Part shown: positions 17,501 to 24,765 of the stretch, piece after piece
How the letters are laid out: the number at the start of each line of letters is the position of its first letter
Numbering within the stretch: the first letter of the stretch is position 1
Assembly (NCBI GenBank): GCA_015655125.1
Contig: JAATFP010000080.1
Coordinates: forward strand, 1 to 48,355
DNA from: Chitinophagales bacterium
GTDB taxonomy: Bacteria > Bacteroidota > Bacteroidia > Chitinophagales > Chitinophagaceae
Length of the DNA stretch: 48,355 nucleotides
Direction: 5' to 3'
Position numbers and translations under genes: made by a program
Notes under the pieces: model-generated
What the model was told of the DNA's origin: nothing
Database searches by the model: none
The model's input: the letters and a program-made list of their open reading frames with translations, nothing else

Positions 17501-17770
17501 GTTGCTGCTTCCTAGCGAACTTGACGACGTAATGGTCTTGATTCCCGGAATGCCGTTAATCTGTTTCTCCAGCGGTTCGGTGATCTGGCTTTCGATAATA
17601 TCCGGGTTGGCACCCGTATAAGTTGTGCTGATGCTGATCACAGCCGGATCGATCGCAGGGTAATCTCTGATAGCGAGAAAAGTAAAACCAACCACTCCAA
17701 AAAGAATGATCATCAGGTTTAGTACCGCCGCGCCAACGGGCCGCCGAAGAGAGATTTCTGAAATATTCAT
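14546..17770 (-). CDS. RND efflux pump permease (HAE1/AcrB-like)
   Basis: The 1074-residue inner-membrane transporter has the full AcrB layout: TM1 at the N-terminus (AAVLNLMIILFGVVGFTFLAI), a first large periplasmic loop, TM2-6, a second loop, and TM7-12. The proton-relay aspartates are present at residues 401-402 (ATGLVVDDGIVVTENIF), and the TM10 lysine is in GLVTKNGILIVEFANQ. This supports a proton-driven drug or solvent exporter of the HAE1 type rather than a heavy-metal pump. The C-terminal tail of about 50 residues is charged and cytosolic. It works with the adaptor (17870-18955) and the TolC protein (13244-14545). A 100-nt spacer with an AT-rich palindrome separates it from the adaptor gene. 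Substrates cannot be predicted. Confidence 0.95.
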   Translation of the reverse strand: MNISEISLRRPVGAAVLNLMIILFGVVGFTFLAIRDYPAIDPAVISISTTYTGANPDIIESQITEPLEKQINGIPGIKTITSSSSLGSSNIQVEFELGVDLEAAASDVRDKVGQASRSLPQDIDAPPVVTKADANSDFILILAVQSRTKGLLELSDYAENVLQQQFQTINEVSSVNVLGQKRYAMRLWLNPDKMDAFHVSFTDIRNALNTENIDLPPGKIYGNNTELTIKTIGRLTTEKQFQDLIIQEDSAGIVRLKDVARVEIGPENLEQTWKYNGVNAVGLTVIPQPGADNIRIADDFNKKLEEIKKNNKSDIEMNILLDNTVNIRKSVAEVEETLFISFGFVVLVIFFFFRDWLIAIRPLIDIPISLVATFFIMYISGFSVNILTLLGIVLATGLVVDDGIVVTENIFRKVEEGLPIKQAALEGSKEIFFAVISTSITLAIVFLPVIFLEGFIGRLFREFGVTIAAAVLISALVSLTITPVLNVVLSRKKPGHGKFYLKTEPFFAGMENGYKRWVTGFLKARWVALVIIAACVAMAVLIFKNLKSDIAPLEDRSSVRFTVTAPEGTSYSKMQTIADNISNYLYDSVPERDFVFTRTPAQAINSTQPRLALLPPADRDRSQNDIANDLNRKLQRFNDAKVLAIQEQTIAVGAGSRGSAPVQFVLQNQDLEKMKIDIPKFLDEARKDKTFSNVDVNLKFNKPEIDLTVDRMKVKDLGLSSQDVVSAIQSAFSGGRLAYFLKDGHQYSVIAQVERTDRNKPDDISRLYVRNDKGQSIPLSAVVKLEESSSPPSLYHFNRYKAATISGTLSEGYTIGDGIKAMQDIRSRILDESYQTALSGPSRDYSESSSNIMFAFLLALVLIYLVLAAQFESFVDPLIIMITVPLALAGALLSLWIFDQTLNIFSEIGMIMLIGLVTKNGILIVEFANQKREEGHEKLEAILLAAQQRLRPILMTSLATSFGALPIALSLGAASTSRVPLGIVVVGGIIFSLILTLFVIPAMYVFLSRQKQHKHKDVDELTGRRILSAEEKRAIEDHEIASLAKKDGNDTNEKNNDSPTAINCHRKQNRKNNI

Positions 17771-17783
17771 GCAAGAAGTTGAG

Positions 17784-17860
17784 TAATTAATAACTAATAA
17801 ATAATAATTAATAATGTTTCAAATGCGCATTATTAATTATTCACTATTAATTATTCATTA
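17784..17860. repeat. AT-rich palindrome inside the efflux operon
   Basis: Arms of 33 nt at 17784-17816 and 17828-17860 (built of TTAATTATT and its complement) pair at about 26 positions around an 11-nt loop. It fills the spacer between adaptor and pump genes. A similar palindrome lies upstream of miaE at 39738-39890, and a single arm lies near 27.22 kb. In the mRNA it would fold and could lower or tune expression of the pump relative to the adaptor. Confidence 0.75.
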
Positions 17861-17869
17861 GAATTAATA

Positions 17870-18955
17870 TTATTTATTCTTCGTAGAATCCGCTACCTGC
17901 AGTTCACTGATCTTCTTCACGCTCCTCACTTTCACCTTGCTTTTCGGCCGCACAAACAGTACACCTGTCACTACAACGGAATCACCTTGTTTCAACCCGG
18001 ATACGATTTCTATAGAGTTTGATTCCCGGTTACCGGTCTTTACATTTACAAAATTCGCCGTTCCATTTTTCACTACTATTACCTGGTTGCTTTTATCATC
18101 CGGTATAATTGAATTTGTAGGCACCACGATCGAACTCCTGTCCTTTCCCGCATCAAGTATCACTTTTACGAAAGCGCCCGGGTTAACGGAAGTTTTGTTC
18201 AATATGGCACGCACCTTTAGATTACGCGTATCTGTATTGGCACCGGGTTCCATGGCGATGATAGTTGCCTTTATTTTTTCAGAGGACGTATCCGATTCCA
18301 ATAAAACATCTATCGGTGATCCCACACGTATCATGTTGCCGTAGGCTTCGGGTAAAGTAAAATCTATCTTTACCTGGCTCAGTTGCTGAATAGTGGCAAT
18401 AACGGTTGCAGACGAAACATAAGCACCAGGACTCACCTGTCTCAATCCGGCAATTCCTGAAAAGGGCGCACGGATCACTGTTTTGGCAATGAGCGATTCG
18501 GTATAAGCGATGTCCGCACGATAGCCGTTAACAGAATTTACTGCGAGATCGTAATCGCTTTGGTTGATGCCGCCAACATCTACAAGTTTTTTATAACGGT
18601 CAACAGTCTTTATCGCGAGATCCAGTTGTACACGGCTCTTCCCAAGCTGGGCCCGCAGATCGGCGTCGTTGATTTTCGCAAGCACTTGTCCCTTGGATAC
18701 CGGCTTGCCTTCGGGAATATTAAGGTAAGTAAGGCGGCCGGTTACTTCGGGCCTGAGTTCCACGTATTCATTCGCTATTACCGTACCATTGGCTTCCACC
18801 TCGCTGGTGATGGGCTGCGGTTGGGCAATCATAACATCCACAACCGTAGGCGGATTATCTTTTGGTTTGTCTGTTTTTTTTGATTTGCCTTTGCAGGAAC
18901 TTGTTGCGACACTAATTAAACACAGCGCAGCAAGCAATTGGGAAGAATAATTCAT
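17870..18955 (-). CDS. RND efflux periplasmic adaptor (membrane fusion) lipoprotein
   Basis: The 361-residue protein starts at the ATG at 18955; the open frame goes on to 19069 but crosses the promoter. The N-terminus is a lipoprotein signal with cysteine at about residue 21 (ISVATSSCKGKSKK). An HlyD/AcrA layout follows: a beta strand and lipoyl half (TGRLTYLNIPEGKPVSKGQVLAKI), a short alpha hairpin with KTVDRYKKLVDVGGINQSD, a second lipoyl half (VIRAPFSGIAGLRQVSPGAYV), and beta-barrel and membrane-proximal domains. It bridges the pump and TolC channel. A perfect TATATTTG -7 box lies 27 nt upstream. It is the first gene of the operon. Confidence 0.92.
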   Translation of the reverse strand: MNYSSQLLAALCLISVATSSCKGKSKKTDKPKDNPPTVVDVMIAQPQPITSEVEANGTVIANEYVELRPEVTGRLTYLNIPEGKPVSKGQVLAKINDADLRAQLGKSRVQLDLAIKTVDRYKKLVDVGGINQSDYDLAVNSVNGYRADIAYTESLIAKTVIRAPFSGIAGLRQVSPGAYVSSATVIATIQQLSQVKIDFTLPEAYGNMIRVGSPIDVLLESDTSSEKIKATIIAMEPGANTDTRNLKVRAILNKTSVNPGAFVKVILDAGKDRSSIVVPTNSIIPDDKSNQVIVVKNGTANFVNVKTGNRESNSIEIVSGLKQGDSVVVTGVLFVRPKSKVKVRSVKKISELQVADSTKNK

Positions 18956-18981
18956 TATACCACTTTTGTAAAATATTACGC

Positions 18982-18989
18982 CAAATATA
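18982..18989 (-). promoter_or_regulatory. -7 box TATATTTG for the efflux operon
   Basis: Exact TAnnTTTG on the minus strand, ending 27 nt before the adaptor ATG at 18955. Its position within the open frame that extends to 19069 argues against any start upstream of 18955. No repressor gene of the TetR or MarR type is nearby. Confidence 0.6.
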
Positions 18990-19171
18990 AACAGAATGTC
19001 TTTAGAAGCAAGGTACAATAATATAAACGGCAGGCATACATGAAGGAACGGTGCACACACATTGCCCATTAGTCTTTTTATCCGTTAAAATACTTGCCGT
19101 CCGGCAGCTGCAATTGTCTATCTGCTGCCATATAATTTTTTTCACGTTTCTTTGCGTAAAACTTTGTCTCC

Positions 19172-19645
19172 ATGCAACCAATAGTGGGTATAATAATGGG
19201 CAGTAAAAGCGACCTGGCGGTGATGCAGGAAGCTGAAAAGATGCTGCAGTTTTTTGAAATTCCGTATGAGATCACGATCGTGTCGGCACATCGAACGCCC
19301 GACAGGATGCGTACCTACGCCACTGATGCGAAGGACCGCGGGCTGAAGGTGATCATCGCGGGAGCCGGCGGGGCGGCACATTTACCGGGTATGGTGGCTG
19401 CATATACCGTTTTACCGGTGATCGGCGTGCCGGTAAAATCTTCTAATTCTATCGATGGCTGGGATTCGGTTTTATCTATATTACAAATGCCGGGCGGAGT
19501 TCCGGTGGCAACTGTGGCACTCAACGGCGCTAAAAATGCAGGTATTTTAGCTGCGCAGATTATTGGAACAACAAATGAAGTGGTATCCGCAAAGTTGAGT
19601 GAATATAAGAAGCAACTCGAAAATGATGTACTGAAGCAAGTTTAG
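19172..19645 (+). CDS. purE: 5-(carboxyamino)imidazole ribonucleotide mutase
   Basis: The 157-residue cytosolic enzyme turns N5-CAIR into CAIR. It is a class I PurE, with the signatures IIMGSKSDL at the N-terminus, SAHRTPDRM near residue 43, and GAGGAAHLPGM with VKSSNSIDGWDSVLSILQMPGGVPVATVAL. Class I PurE needs PurK, which is present at 11997-13121. A box close to the -7 consensus (AAACTTTG at 19159-19166) ends 5 nt before the ATG, the same leaderless layout as purK and purC. The TAG stop overlaps the left arm of a TTTAGGG-word hairpin. In many Bacteroidota purE and purK are neighbours; here the efflux operon separates them. Confidence 0.96.
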   Translation: MQPIVGIIMGSKSDLAVMQEAEKMLQFFEIPYEITIVSAHRTPDRMRTYATDAKDRGLKVIIAGAGGAAHLPGMVAAYTVLPVIGVPVKSSNSIDGWDSVLSILQMPGGVPVATVALNGAKNAGILAAQIIGTTNEVVSAKLSEYKKQLENDVLKQV

Positions 19646-19687
19646 GGTTCAGGCGCTAGATGACAATGCTTCAGCCTAACCCCTAAA
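19641..19687. repeat. TTTAGGG-word hairpin overlapping the purE stop
   Basis: TTTAGGGTTCAGGC (19641-19654) pairs with GCCTAACCCCTAAA (19674-19687) at 12 of 14 positions. The purE stop codon TAG is inside the left arm. It belongs to the same word family as 5825-5970 and 32889-32944. It may act as the 3' terminator of purE. Confidence 0.65.
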
Positions 19688-19697
19688 CACCAGACAT

Positions 19698-19728
19698 AAA
19701 AAAAGGACCACAGCTTTCACTGCGATCC
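19698..19728 (-). terminator. Intrinsic terminator for lpdA
   Basis: On the minus strand GGATCGCAG (19728-19720) pairs with CTGTGGTCC (19713-19705) over a 6-nt loop; the 9-bp stem has two G-T pairs and is followed by seven T. It lies about 80 nt beyond the lpdA stop codon at 19808. Confidence 0.75.
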
Positions 19729-19807
19729 CTCCTTCTTCATGCTTGTTTATTTTGACTGCTAATTCGCCAATCTGAATATTTTTCAGCGCAATGCCGGGAG
19801 AGGGTCA

Positions 19808-21196
19808 TTAAATATCTATTGCTTCACCGTAAGCTGCTGCTGTGGCTTCTTTCAGTCCTTCGCTCATGGTCGGATGCGGATAAACCGCGTTCATCAGCTC
19901 GTAACCGGTGGTTTCCAGCTTACGAGCCACCACTGCTTCCGCAATAATTTCCGTTACGTTCATACCAATCATATGACAACCTAAGAACTCGCCATATTTT
20001 GCATCGAAGATCACTTTTACAAAACCTTCGGTAGCGCCGGACGCCACGGCCTTTCCGCTTGCGATGAACGGAAACTTGCCCACTTTGATTTCATAACCTG
20101 CATCTTTAGCCTGCTTTTCAGTATAACCTACCGATGCTATTTCCGGCGACGTATAGGTGCATCCCGGAATGTTGTTGTAATCCAGTACATCCACTTTATG
20201 TCCGCTCAGATGTTCCGCAGCGTTGATGCCTTCTTTGGTAGCAACGTGTGCCAATGCCTGCCCTGGTGTGCAATCACCGATGGCGTACAGCCCCGGAATA
20301 TTCGTTTGCTGATATTGATCCACCACGATCTTTCCTTTCTCCGTTTTCAATCCCAATTCTTCAAAGCCCATATTTTCAAGATTTGCAACGATGCCAACCG
20401 CACTCAATAAGATATCGGCTTCAAGTACCACTTCGCCATCGGCTGTTTTAACGGTTGCTTTCACGCCCTCGCCGCTCGTATCCACTTTGGTAACTTCGCT
20501 GCTGGTCATTACCGTGATGCCTTGTTTTTTGAATTGCTTTTCCATTTCCTTGCTGATGTCTTCATATTCTACCGGAACGATGCGTGGCATAAACTCAACG
20601 ATAGTCACTTTTGTACCCATCGTATTATAGAAATAGGCAAATTCGCTTCCTATTGCGCCGCTACCGCAAACGATCATGGTTTTTGGCTGCGTTGACAATG
20701 ACATCGCTTTGCGATATTCGATGATCTTCACTCCGTCGATCGGCATGCTTGGCAAAGCGCGGGCGCGGGCGCCGGTTGCAAGGATGATATTTTTAGCTTC
20801 CAATGTTTGTTTGCTGCCATCTGCCGCTGTTACCTCGAGTTTGTTTGCTGCGAGCAATTTACCTGTTCCCATTACCACATCGATCTTGTTCTTTTTCATC
20901 AGGAACTGGATCCCTTTACTCATCTTATCGGCAACGCCGCGGCTGCGTGTGATCACACCCGGGAAATCGGCTTCAGGATTTTCGATCTTCAATCCATAGC
21001 CGCCGGCATGTTTTGCATAATCAAAAACCTGCGCACTTTTTAAAAGCGCCTTGGTAGGGATACATCCCCAGTTAAGACAAATACCGCCCAGCAGTTCTTT
21101 TTCCACGATTGCCACTTTTTTACCCAGTTGACTCGCCCTGATAGCTGCGGGATATCCGCCCGGGCCGCTTCCTAAAACTATTACGTCGTATGCCAT
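19808..21196 (-). CDS. lpdA: Dihydrolipoyl dehydrogenase (E3)
   Basis: The 462-residue flavoprotein reoxidises lipoyl groups of the 2-oxoacid dehydrogenases and the glycine cleavage system with NAD+. The FAD site is VLGSGPGGYPAAI at the N-terminus. The redox-active disulfide is in GGICLNWGCIPTKALLK near residue 38. The NAD site is CGSGAIGSEFAYF near 178, the second FAD motif is GLYAIGDC near 310, and the C-terminal His-Glu pair is in HPTMSEGLKEA. All are intact and the length is normal. A perfect -7 box TAAATTTG lies at 21251-21244. The gene is monocistronic, with a terminator near 19700. No E1/E2 gene is adjacent. Confidence 0.96.
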   Translation of the reverse strand: MAYDVIVLGSGPGGYPAAIRASQLGKKVAIVEKELLGGICLNWGCIPTKALLKSAQVFDYAKHAGGYGLKIENPEADFPGVITRSRGVADKMSKGIQFLMKKNKIDVVMGTGKLLAANKLEVTAADGSKQTLEAKNIILATGARARALPSMPIDGVKIIEYRKAMSLSTQPKTMIVCGSGAIGSEFAYFYNTMGTKVTIVEFMPRIVPVEYEDISKEMEKQFKKQGITVMTSSEVTKVDTSGEGVKATVKTADGEVVLEADILLSAVGIVANLENMGFEELGLKTEKGKIVVDQYQQTNIPGLYAIGDCTPGQALAHVATKEGINAAEHLSGHKVDVLDYNNIPGCTYTSPEIASVGYTEKQAKDAGYEIKVGKFPFIASGKAVASGATEGFVKVIFDAKYGEFLGCHMIGMNVTEIIAEAVVARKLETTGYELMNAVYPHPTMSEGLKEATAAAYGEAIDI

Positions 21197-21243
21197 ATTA
21201 TGTTTGATTTATGATGTAAGATCTGAAATTCAGATTTCGCATG

Positions 21244-21251
21244 CAAATTTA
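21244..21251 (-). promoter_or_regulatory. -7 box TAAATTTG for lpdA
   Basis: Exact TAnnTTTG on the minus strand, 47 nt before the lpdA ATG. The 5' leader would be about 40 nt. Confidence 0.55.
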
Positions 21252-21278
21252 ACCTGAAAAGCGGGATTGACAAAATCA

Positions 21279-21374
21279 ATCGCAGATTAAACCCGATCAG
21301 GCGGATTTAGGTGATTTTTATCCGCCTGCAGCGAAAATTCTGCGTAATCCTCCAATCAATTTTAAATCTGCGAT
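21279..21374. repeat. CGCAGATT-word palindromic element between lpdA and the thioredoxin gene
   Basis: Outer arms ATCGCAGATT (21279-21288) and AATCTGCGAT (21365-21374) are exact complements. Inside them CAGGCGGAT (21298-21306) pairs exactly with ATCCGCCTG (21320-21328). The stretch 21337-21360 is a diverged copy of the 24-mer at 13186 and 26913. The right outer end plus two bases also matches the reverse complement of 26882-26893. It sits between the divergent lpdA and thioredoxin promoters. Confidence 0.7.
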
Positions 21375-21385
21375 CCGTTTTTTAC

Positions 21386-21393
21386 TAATTTCG
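21386..21393 (+). promoter_or_regulatory. Near -7 box TAATTTCG before the thioredoxin gene
   Basis: One mismatch to TAnnTTTG; its last base is 4 nt before the ATG at 21398. The layout is the same as for purK, purC and miaE and suggests a leaderless transcript. Confidence 0.5.
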
Positions 21394-21397
21394 TCCG

Positions 21398-21883
21398 ATG
21401 AAGAATTTGTTGTTCATCCTCGCCATCTGCCTGCTTTCGCAACCGGCACATTCGCAGGCGGTAAAAAAAGTAAAGATCACGGAAGTTGAAAATTACATAG
21501 CCACGTCAAAGGATTCGGTACTCGTGATTAATTTCTGGGCTACTTTCTGCAAACCCTGCGTGGCGGAAATACCTTCTTTTATCAGTATCACGGATCAATA
21601 TAAATCGCGTGGAGTGAAGCTGACACTGGTAAGTCTTGACCTCCCGTCTTATTTCCCTAAAAAGATCGCGGCTTTTGCAAAAGAACATCACTTTACCGCC
21701 GACATTCTCTGGCTCGACGAAACGAATGCCGATTATTTTTGCCCCAAAATGGATGCAAAATGGAGCGGCTCCATTCCCGCAACATTGATAGTAAATACAA
21801 AAAACGGGTACCGGAAATTTTTTGAAGAAGAAATGACGACAGAACAATTTGAAAGGGAATTGAAACTTGCCTTGCAAAAATAG
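21398..21883 (+). CDS. Exported TlpA-like thioredoxin
   Basis: The 161-residue protein has a signal peptide (MKNLLFILAICLLSQPAHSQA) and one thioredoxin/AhpC-like domain. The redox motif is CKPC in NFWATFCKPCVAEIPSF near residue 51. The cis-proline is in SGSIPATLIVN. It probably keeps cysteines of envelope proteins reduced, or serves cytochrome c maturation, on the periplasmic side. A DUF4395 membrane protein follows 50 nt downstream on the same strand, so the pair may be cotranscribed and work together in thiol or electron transfer. Family membership is clear; the partner is inferred. Confidence 0.88.
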   Translation: MKNLLFILAICLLSQPAHSQAVKKVKITEVENYIATSKDSVLVINFWATFCKPCVAEIPSFISITDQYKSRGVKLTLVSLDLPSYFPKKIAAFAKEHHFTADILWLDETNADYFCPKMDAKWSGSIPATLIVNTKNGYRKFFEEEMTTEQFERELKLALQK

Positions 21884-21933
21884 CATAACAAAATCGAAAC
21901 ACATTTTACAGAACCTGCAATATTTTATATTCA

Positions 21934-22371
21934 ATGAAAAGTGATTTGGAATGCCCCGTGGATTTTGTTTCGGTAAATGAAAACAAAGTCCGTTTGACCG
22001 CTTTGTTCGTATTATTGCTGGCGATCGCATTCACTGTTTGGCAACATTGGATCATTCCAGCTTTTCTCGTAGTTGATTTTTTCTCCCGCGCTTTTAATTT
22101 AGGAAAATTTAGTTTGCTGAATCTAGTCAGCGGAGCTTTGGTCAGTTTTTTAAATATCCGAAATAAACCGACAGACCTGGGGCCGAAACGTTTCGCAGCA
22201 AAGATCGGCTTCATATTTTGTGCGATCATTTTGTTGCTGAGCCTTTTTAAGGTTTTTACGGCCGCTCTGGCATTTGCGGGCATCATCATCCTGTTCGCGT
22301 TTCTGGAATCAGCCTTCGGCTTTTGCGCCGGTTGTTACATGTATACCTTCTATAAAAGACTGGCGCATTAA
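21934..22371 (+). CDS. DUF4395 membrane protein
   Basis: The 145-residue protein has about four transmembrane helices (near 20-37, 42-62, 83-100 and 103-122). The N-terminal CPVDFVSVNE motif and the C-terminal GFCAGCYMYTFYKRL motif define DUF4395. The family is found next to thioredoxins and rhodaneses, and the three conserved cysteines hint at thiol or sulfur chemistry at the membrane. It directly follows the TlpA-like gene, which agrees with this. No enzymatic function has been established for the family as far as known. The start ATG at 21934 precedes the Cys-Pro motif by seven codons. Confidence 0.85.
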   Translation: MKSDLECPVDFVSVNENKVRLTALFVLLLAIAFTVWQHWIIPAFLVVDFFSRAFNLGKFSLLNLVSGALVSFLNIRNKPTDLGPKRFAAKIGFIFCAIILLLSLFKVFTAALAFAGIIILFAFLESAFGFCAGCYMYTFYKRLAH

Positions 22372-22552
22372 TTATGATTAACTTGTGGGGCCATCAGGAT
22401 CTCAATTTGCTCTGTAAGCTGTCTTAGAAAGGCCGAGGCCCATGTCATGTTGAGCTTGCCGATATAGAATGATAATTTTCATTCCGGAATATTTTTAATA
22501 CTACAAAGCGTTATGATTAGTTTTACTTTTATAAACCACATAATTTCAGTTT

Positions 22553-22939
22553 ATGCTTAAGCAGCTTTTACTTGTGGGATTGGGCGGCGGGGCAGGCAGT
22601 ATTTTGCGGTATTTGCTTTCTTTGTTAACCGAAAAATATTACAACGGGCATTTCCCACTGGCCACTTTCCTTATAAATGTTTCCGGATGCCTGCTGATCG
22701 GCGTTCTTATCGGCCTGTTTGGACCTGTAAATGGAATAAATCAAAACACCCGCCTTCTTTTTATCACGGGCTTCTGCGGCGGCTATACCACTTTCTCCAC
22801 ATTTGCGGCAGAAAATATCCGCCTCCTTCAGTCGGGAAATATCACTGTTGCGTTGTTGTATATCCTTACAAGTGTATTATCGGGATTATTGTTCGTCCGG
22901 ATCGGCCTTTCGCTTGCCACGCTTATCAATAGCCAATAG
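22553..22939 (+). CDS. crcB: Fluoride channel Fluc/CrcB
   Basis: The 128-residue membrane protein is a dual-topology fluoride exporter with four helices. Family signatures are GGGAGSILRYLL at the N-terminus, the INVSGCLLIG segment near 45, and GFCGGYTTFSTFAAE near 75, which holds the phenylalanine and threonine/serine track that conducts F-. Length is normal and only one copy is present, which fits a homodimer. The 180 nt upstream were checked for the crcB fluoride riboswitch and no convincing fold was found. A single GTTGAGCTTG-type repeat arm lies at 22444-22460. Confidence 0.93.
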   Translation: MLKQLLLVGLGGGAGSILRYLLSLLTEKYYNGHFPLATFLINVSGCLLIGVLIGLFGPVNGINQNTRLLFITGFCGGYTTFSTFAAENIRLLQSGNITVALLYILTSVLSGLLFVRIGLSLATLINSQ

Positions 22940-23064
22940 ACAATCGTTATAAAGAAAACATCACGCATCAAATATTTACTTTCTTTAAAAACCCGGCGAT
23001 TTAAAATTGATTGTTGGCTATTGACTAACTTCGATGTTTGGACATCATTCTTAAATAATCATTT

Positions 23065-24087
23065 ATGGAAATAGGGATCGACAGCTTTGCCGCAGCCGGC
23101 GCAGGAATCAGCAATCAGTTGTCTTTACAGCAGCTGCTGGCAAGGATTGTACATGCAGATAAAGCCGGGCTGGATATTTTCGGCATCGGCGAGCATCACC
23201 GGCGCGAATTTTTAGATTCTGCGCCCACAGTGATCCTCGCGGCAGCGGCGGCGCTCACAAAAAATATCCGGCTCAGCAGCGCTGTAACGGTTTTGAGCGC
23301 CGCAGATCCGGTGCGGGTGTTTCAAAGTTTTGCAACATTGGATCTCATTTCCGGCGGCCGCGCAGAAATGGTGGTTGGCCGCGGATCTTTCATCGAAGCA
23401 TATCCGTTATTCGGACTTAACCTTGACGATTACGACGAACTGTTTATTGAAAAATTAGATCTGCTGTTGAATATCCGTGAACATGAAAAAGTAAATTGGA
23501 ACGGAAAATTTCGCGCCCCGTTAAAGGATCAGGCAATTTATCCACGGCCGCTGCAGGAAAAAATTCCCGTGTGGCTCGGTGTTGGCGGAACACCCGCTTC
23601 TTTTGCCCGTGCAGGAAGATTAGGATTGCCTTTGATGGTTGCCATCATTGGTGGAGAAACGCATCGGTTCCGGCCATTGATAGATATTTACCGCGAAGCG
23701 GGAACCAAAGCCGGTCACGCACCGGAAACGCTTAAAGTTGGATTACATTCCCTTGGATATGTGGCGGATACGGCACAAAAAGCTACGGATGATTTTTTTC
23801 CGGGCTATGCGGAAACGTTCACCAAGATCGGCAGAGAACGCGGCTGGCCGCCGGTTACACGCCAGCAATTTGAAGCCCAAACAGGTCCGCTGGGTGCACT
23901 GATGGTGGGTGGTGCCGAAGAAGTGACTGAAAAAATAATGCGCCACAGTGAAGCGCTGGGCGGTATTTCACGACTTACTTTTCAAATGGATAATGCAAAA
24001 CTATCGCACGAACAACTCATGCATTCCATCGAATTAATCGGCGACGTACGCTCGCGCCTTAAAGCGCATACAGATTTGCAATCTTAA
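23065..24087 (+). CDS. LLM-class flavin-dependent oxidoreductase (luciferase-like)
   Basis: The 340-residue protein is a bacterial luciferase-like TIM-barrel monooxygenase. Visible family features are the N-terminal strand IGIDSFAA, DIFGIGEHHRREF near residue 38, AVTVLSAADPVRVFQSFATLDLIS near 73, and the phosphate-binding VVGRGSFIEAYPLFG near 102. It most resembles the atypical subgroup annotated as alkane-monooxygenase-like or YhbW-like. The flavin is supplied as FMNH2 by a separate reductase not seen here. Substrate is unknown. It stands alone, 125 nt after crcB. A pentapeptide-repeat gene follows 32 nt downstream. Confidence 0.88.
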   Translation: MEIGIDSFAAAGAGISNQLSLQQLLARIVHADKAGLDIFGIGEHHRREFLDSAPTVILAAAAALTKNIRLSSAVTVLSAADPVRVFQSFATLDLISGGRAEMVVGRGSFIEAYPLFGLNLDDYDELFIEKLDLLLNIREHEKVNWNGKFRAPLKDQAIYPRPLQEKIPVWLGVGGTPASFARAGRLGLPLMVAIIGGETHRFRPLIDIYREAGTKAGHAPETLKVGLHSLGYVADTAQKATDDFFPGYAETFTKIGRERGWPPVTRQQFEAQTGPLGALMVGGAEEVTEKIMRHSEALGGISRLTFQMDNAKLSHEQLMHSIELIGDVRSRLKAHTDLQS

Positions 24088-24119
24088 ATAATTATTCCGG
24101 GGATGTATATTTTTATTCA

Positions 24120-24698
24120 ATGACCATGACAAAGGATTTTTTAGAAGATATCGAACTATCCAATATAAATTTCAAAGAAGAAATGCCTTCAGTTGAGTTT
24201 GAACGCTGCATCTTTTCAGTATGCAATTTCGGAGAAGCTGATCTTTCCGATGCCATATTCATCGATTGCGAATTTAATGGCTGCAATTTTACATTAACCA
24301 AACTCAGGAATACTGCATTCAGAAATGCGCGCTTTAAAGACTGTAAATTCACCGGCATCCATTTTGAAGATTGCAAGCCGGTGCTGTTTGAAGTGTATTT
24401 CAGTCATTGTAACCTCAGTGTCGCTTCATTTTATAAATTACGATTAAAAGAAACAAAGTTTATTCACTGCAATATTTTGGAAACTGATTTTTCTGAAGCC
24501 GATCTCTCGGGTGCTGTTTTTGACAAATGTGACCTTTCGGCAACGGTCTTCGATCAAACGAACCTGGAAAAAGCCGATTTCCGCACAGCATTCAATTTTT
24601 CCATTGACCCGGAAAAGAACAAGATAAAAAAGGCGATCTTTTCTTCGCAACAATTGCAAGGATTACTGATGAAATATGATATTCTTATAAAAGAATAG
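24120..24698 (+). CDS. Pentapeptide-repeat protein
   Basis: The 192-residue protein is built of about 20-25 pentapeptide units of the A(D/N)LxX type, for example GEADLSDAIFID, SEADLSGAVFDK and TNLEKADFRTAF, which form a right-handed quadrilateral beta helix. Length and the cysteine-rich early coils (ERCIFSVCNF, DCEFNGCNF) are like Qnr/McbG-type proteins that mimic DNA and protect gyrase. It lacks a signal peptide and so is cytosolic. The match is to the fold only; a quinolone or microcin role is not shown. Two ATGs (24120 and 24126) are equally possible as starts. It follows the luciferase-like gene by 32 nt, so cotranscription is likely. A TTTAGGG-word hairpin begins right after the stop. 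Confidence 0.85.
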   Translation: MTMTKDFLEDIELSNINFKEEMPSVEFERCIFSVCNFGEADLSDAIFIDCEFNGCNFTLTKLRNTAFRNARFKDCKFTGIHFEDCKPVLFEVYFSHCNLSVASFYKLRLKETKFIHCNILETDFSEADLSGAVFDKCDLSATVFDQTNLEKADFRTAFNFSIDPEKNKIKKAIFSSQQLQGLLMKYDILIKE

Positions 24699-24760
24699 AG
24701 GTTTAGGGTTGAAAGGTGATTTGCAATTACTCGCTCCTCTAACCCCTACTCTCTAAAGTA
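24699..24760. repeat. TTTAGGG-word imperfect hairpin after the pentapeptide gene
   Basis: AGGTTTAGGGTTGAAAGG on the left and CCTCTAACCCCTACTCTCT on the right form an imperfect inverted repeat with a loop of about 20 nt. It lies exactly between the convergent stops of the pentapeptide gene (24698) and the DUF4197 gene (24766). It belongs to the family found at 5.83, 19.64, 32.89, 34.08 and 37.16 kb. Confidence 0.55.
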
Positions 24761-24765
24761 ACTGC

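Noticed and set aside
19641..19687. Telomere-like TTTAGGG repeats
   Set aside because: The word resembles plant telomere repeats, but there are no tandem copies; it is part of a hairpin.
22372..22552. Fluoride riboswitch upstream of crcB
   Set aside because: I looked for the short pseudoknotted crcB motif but found no convincing consensus; only a dispersed repeat arm is seen.
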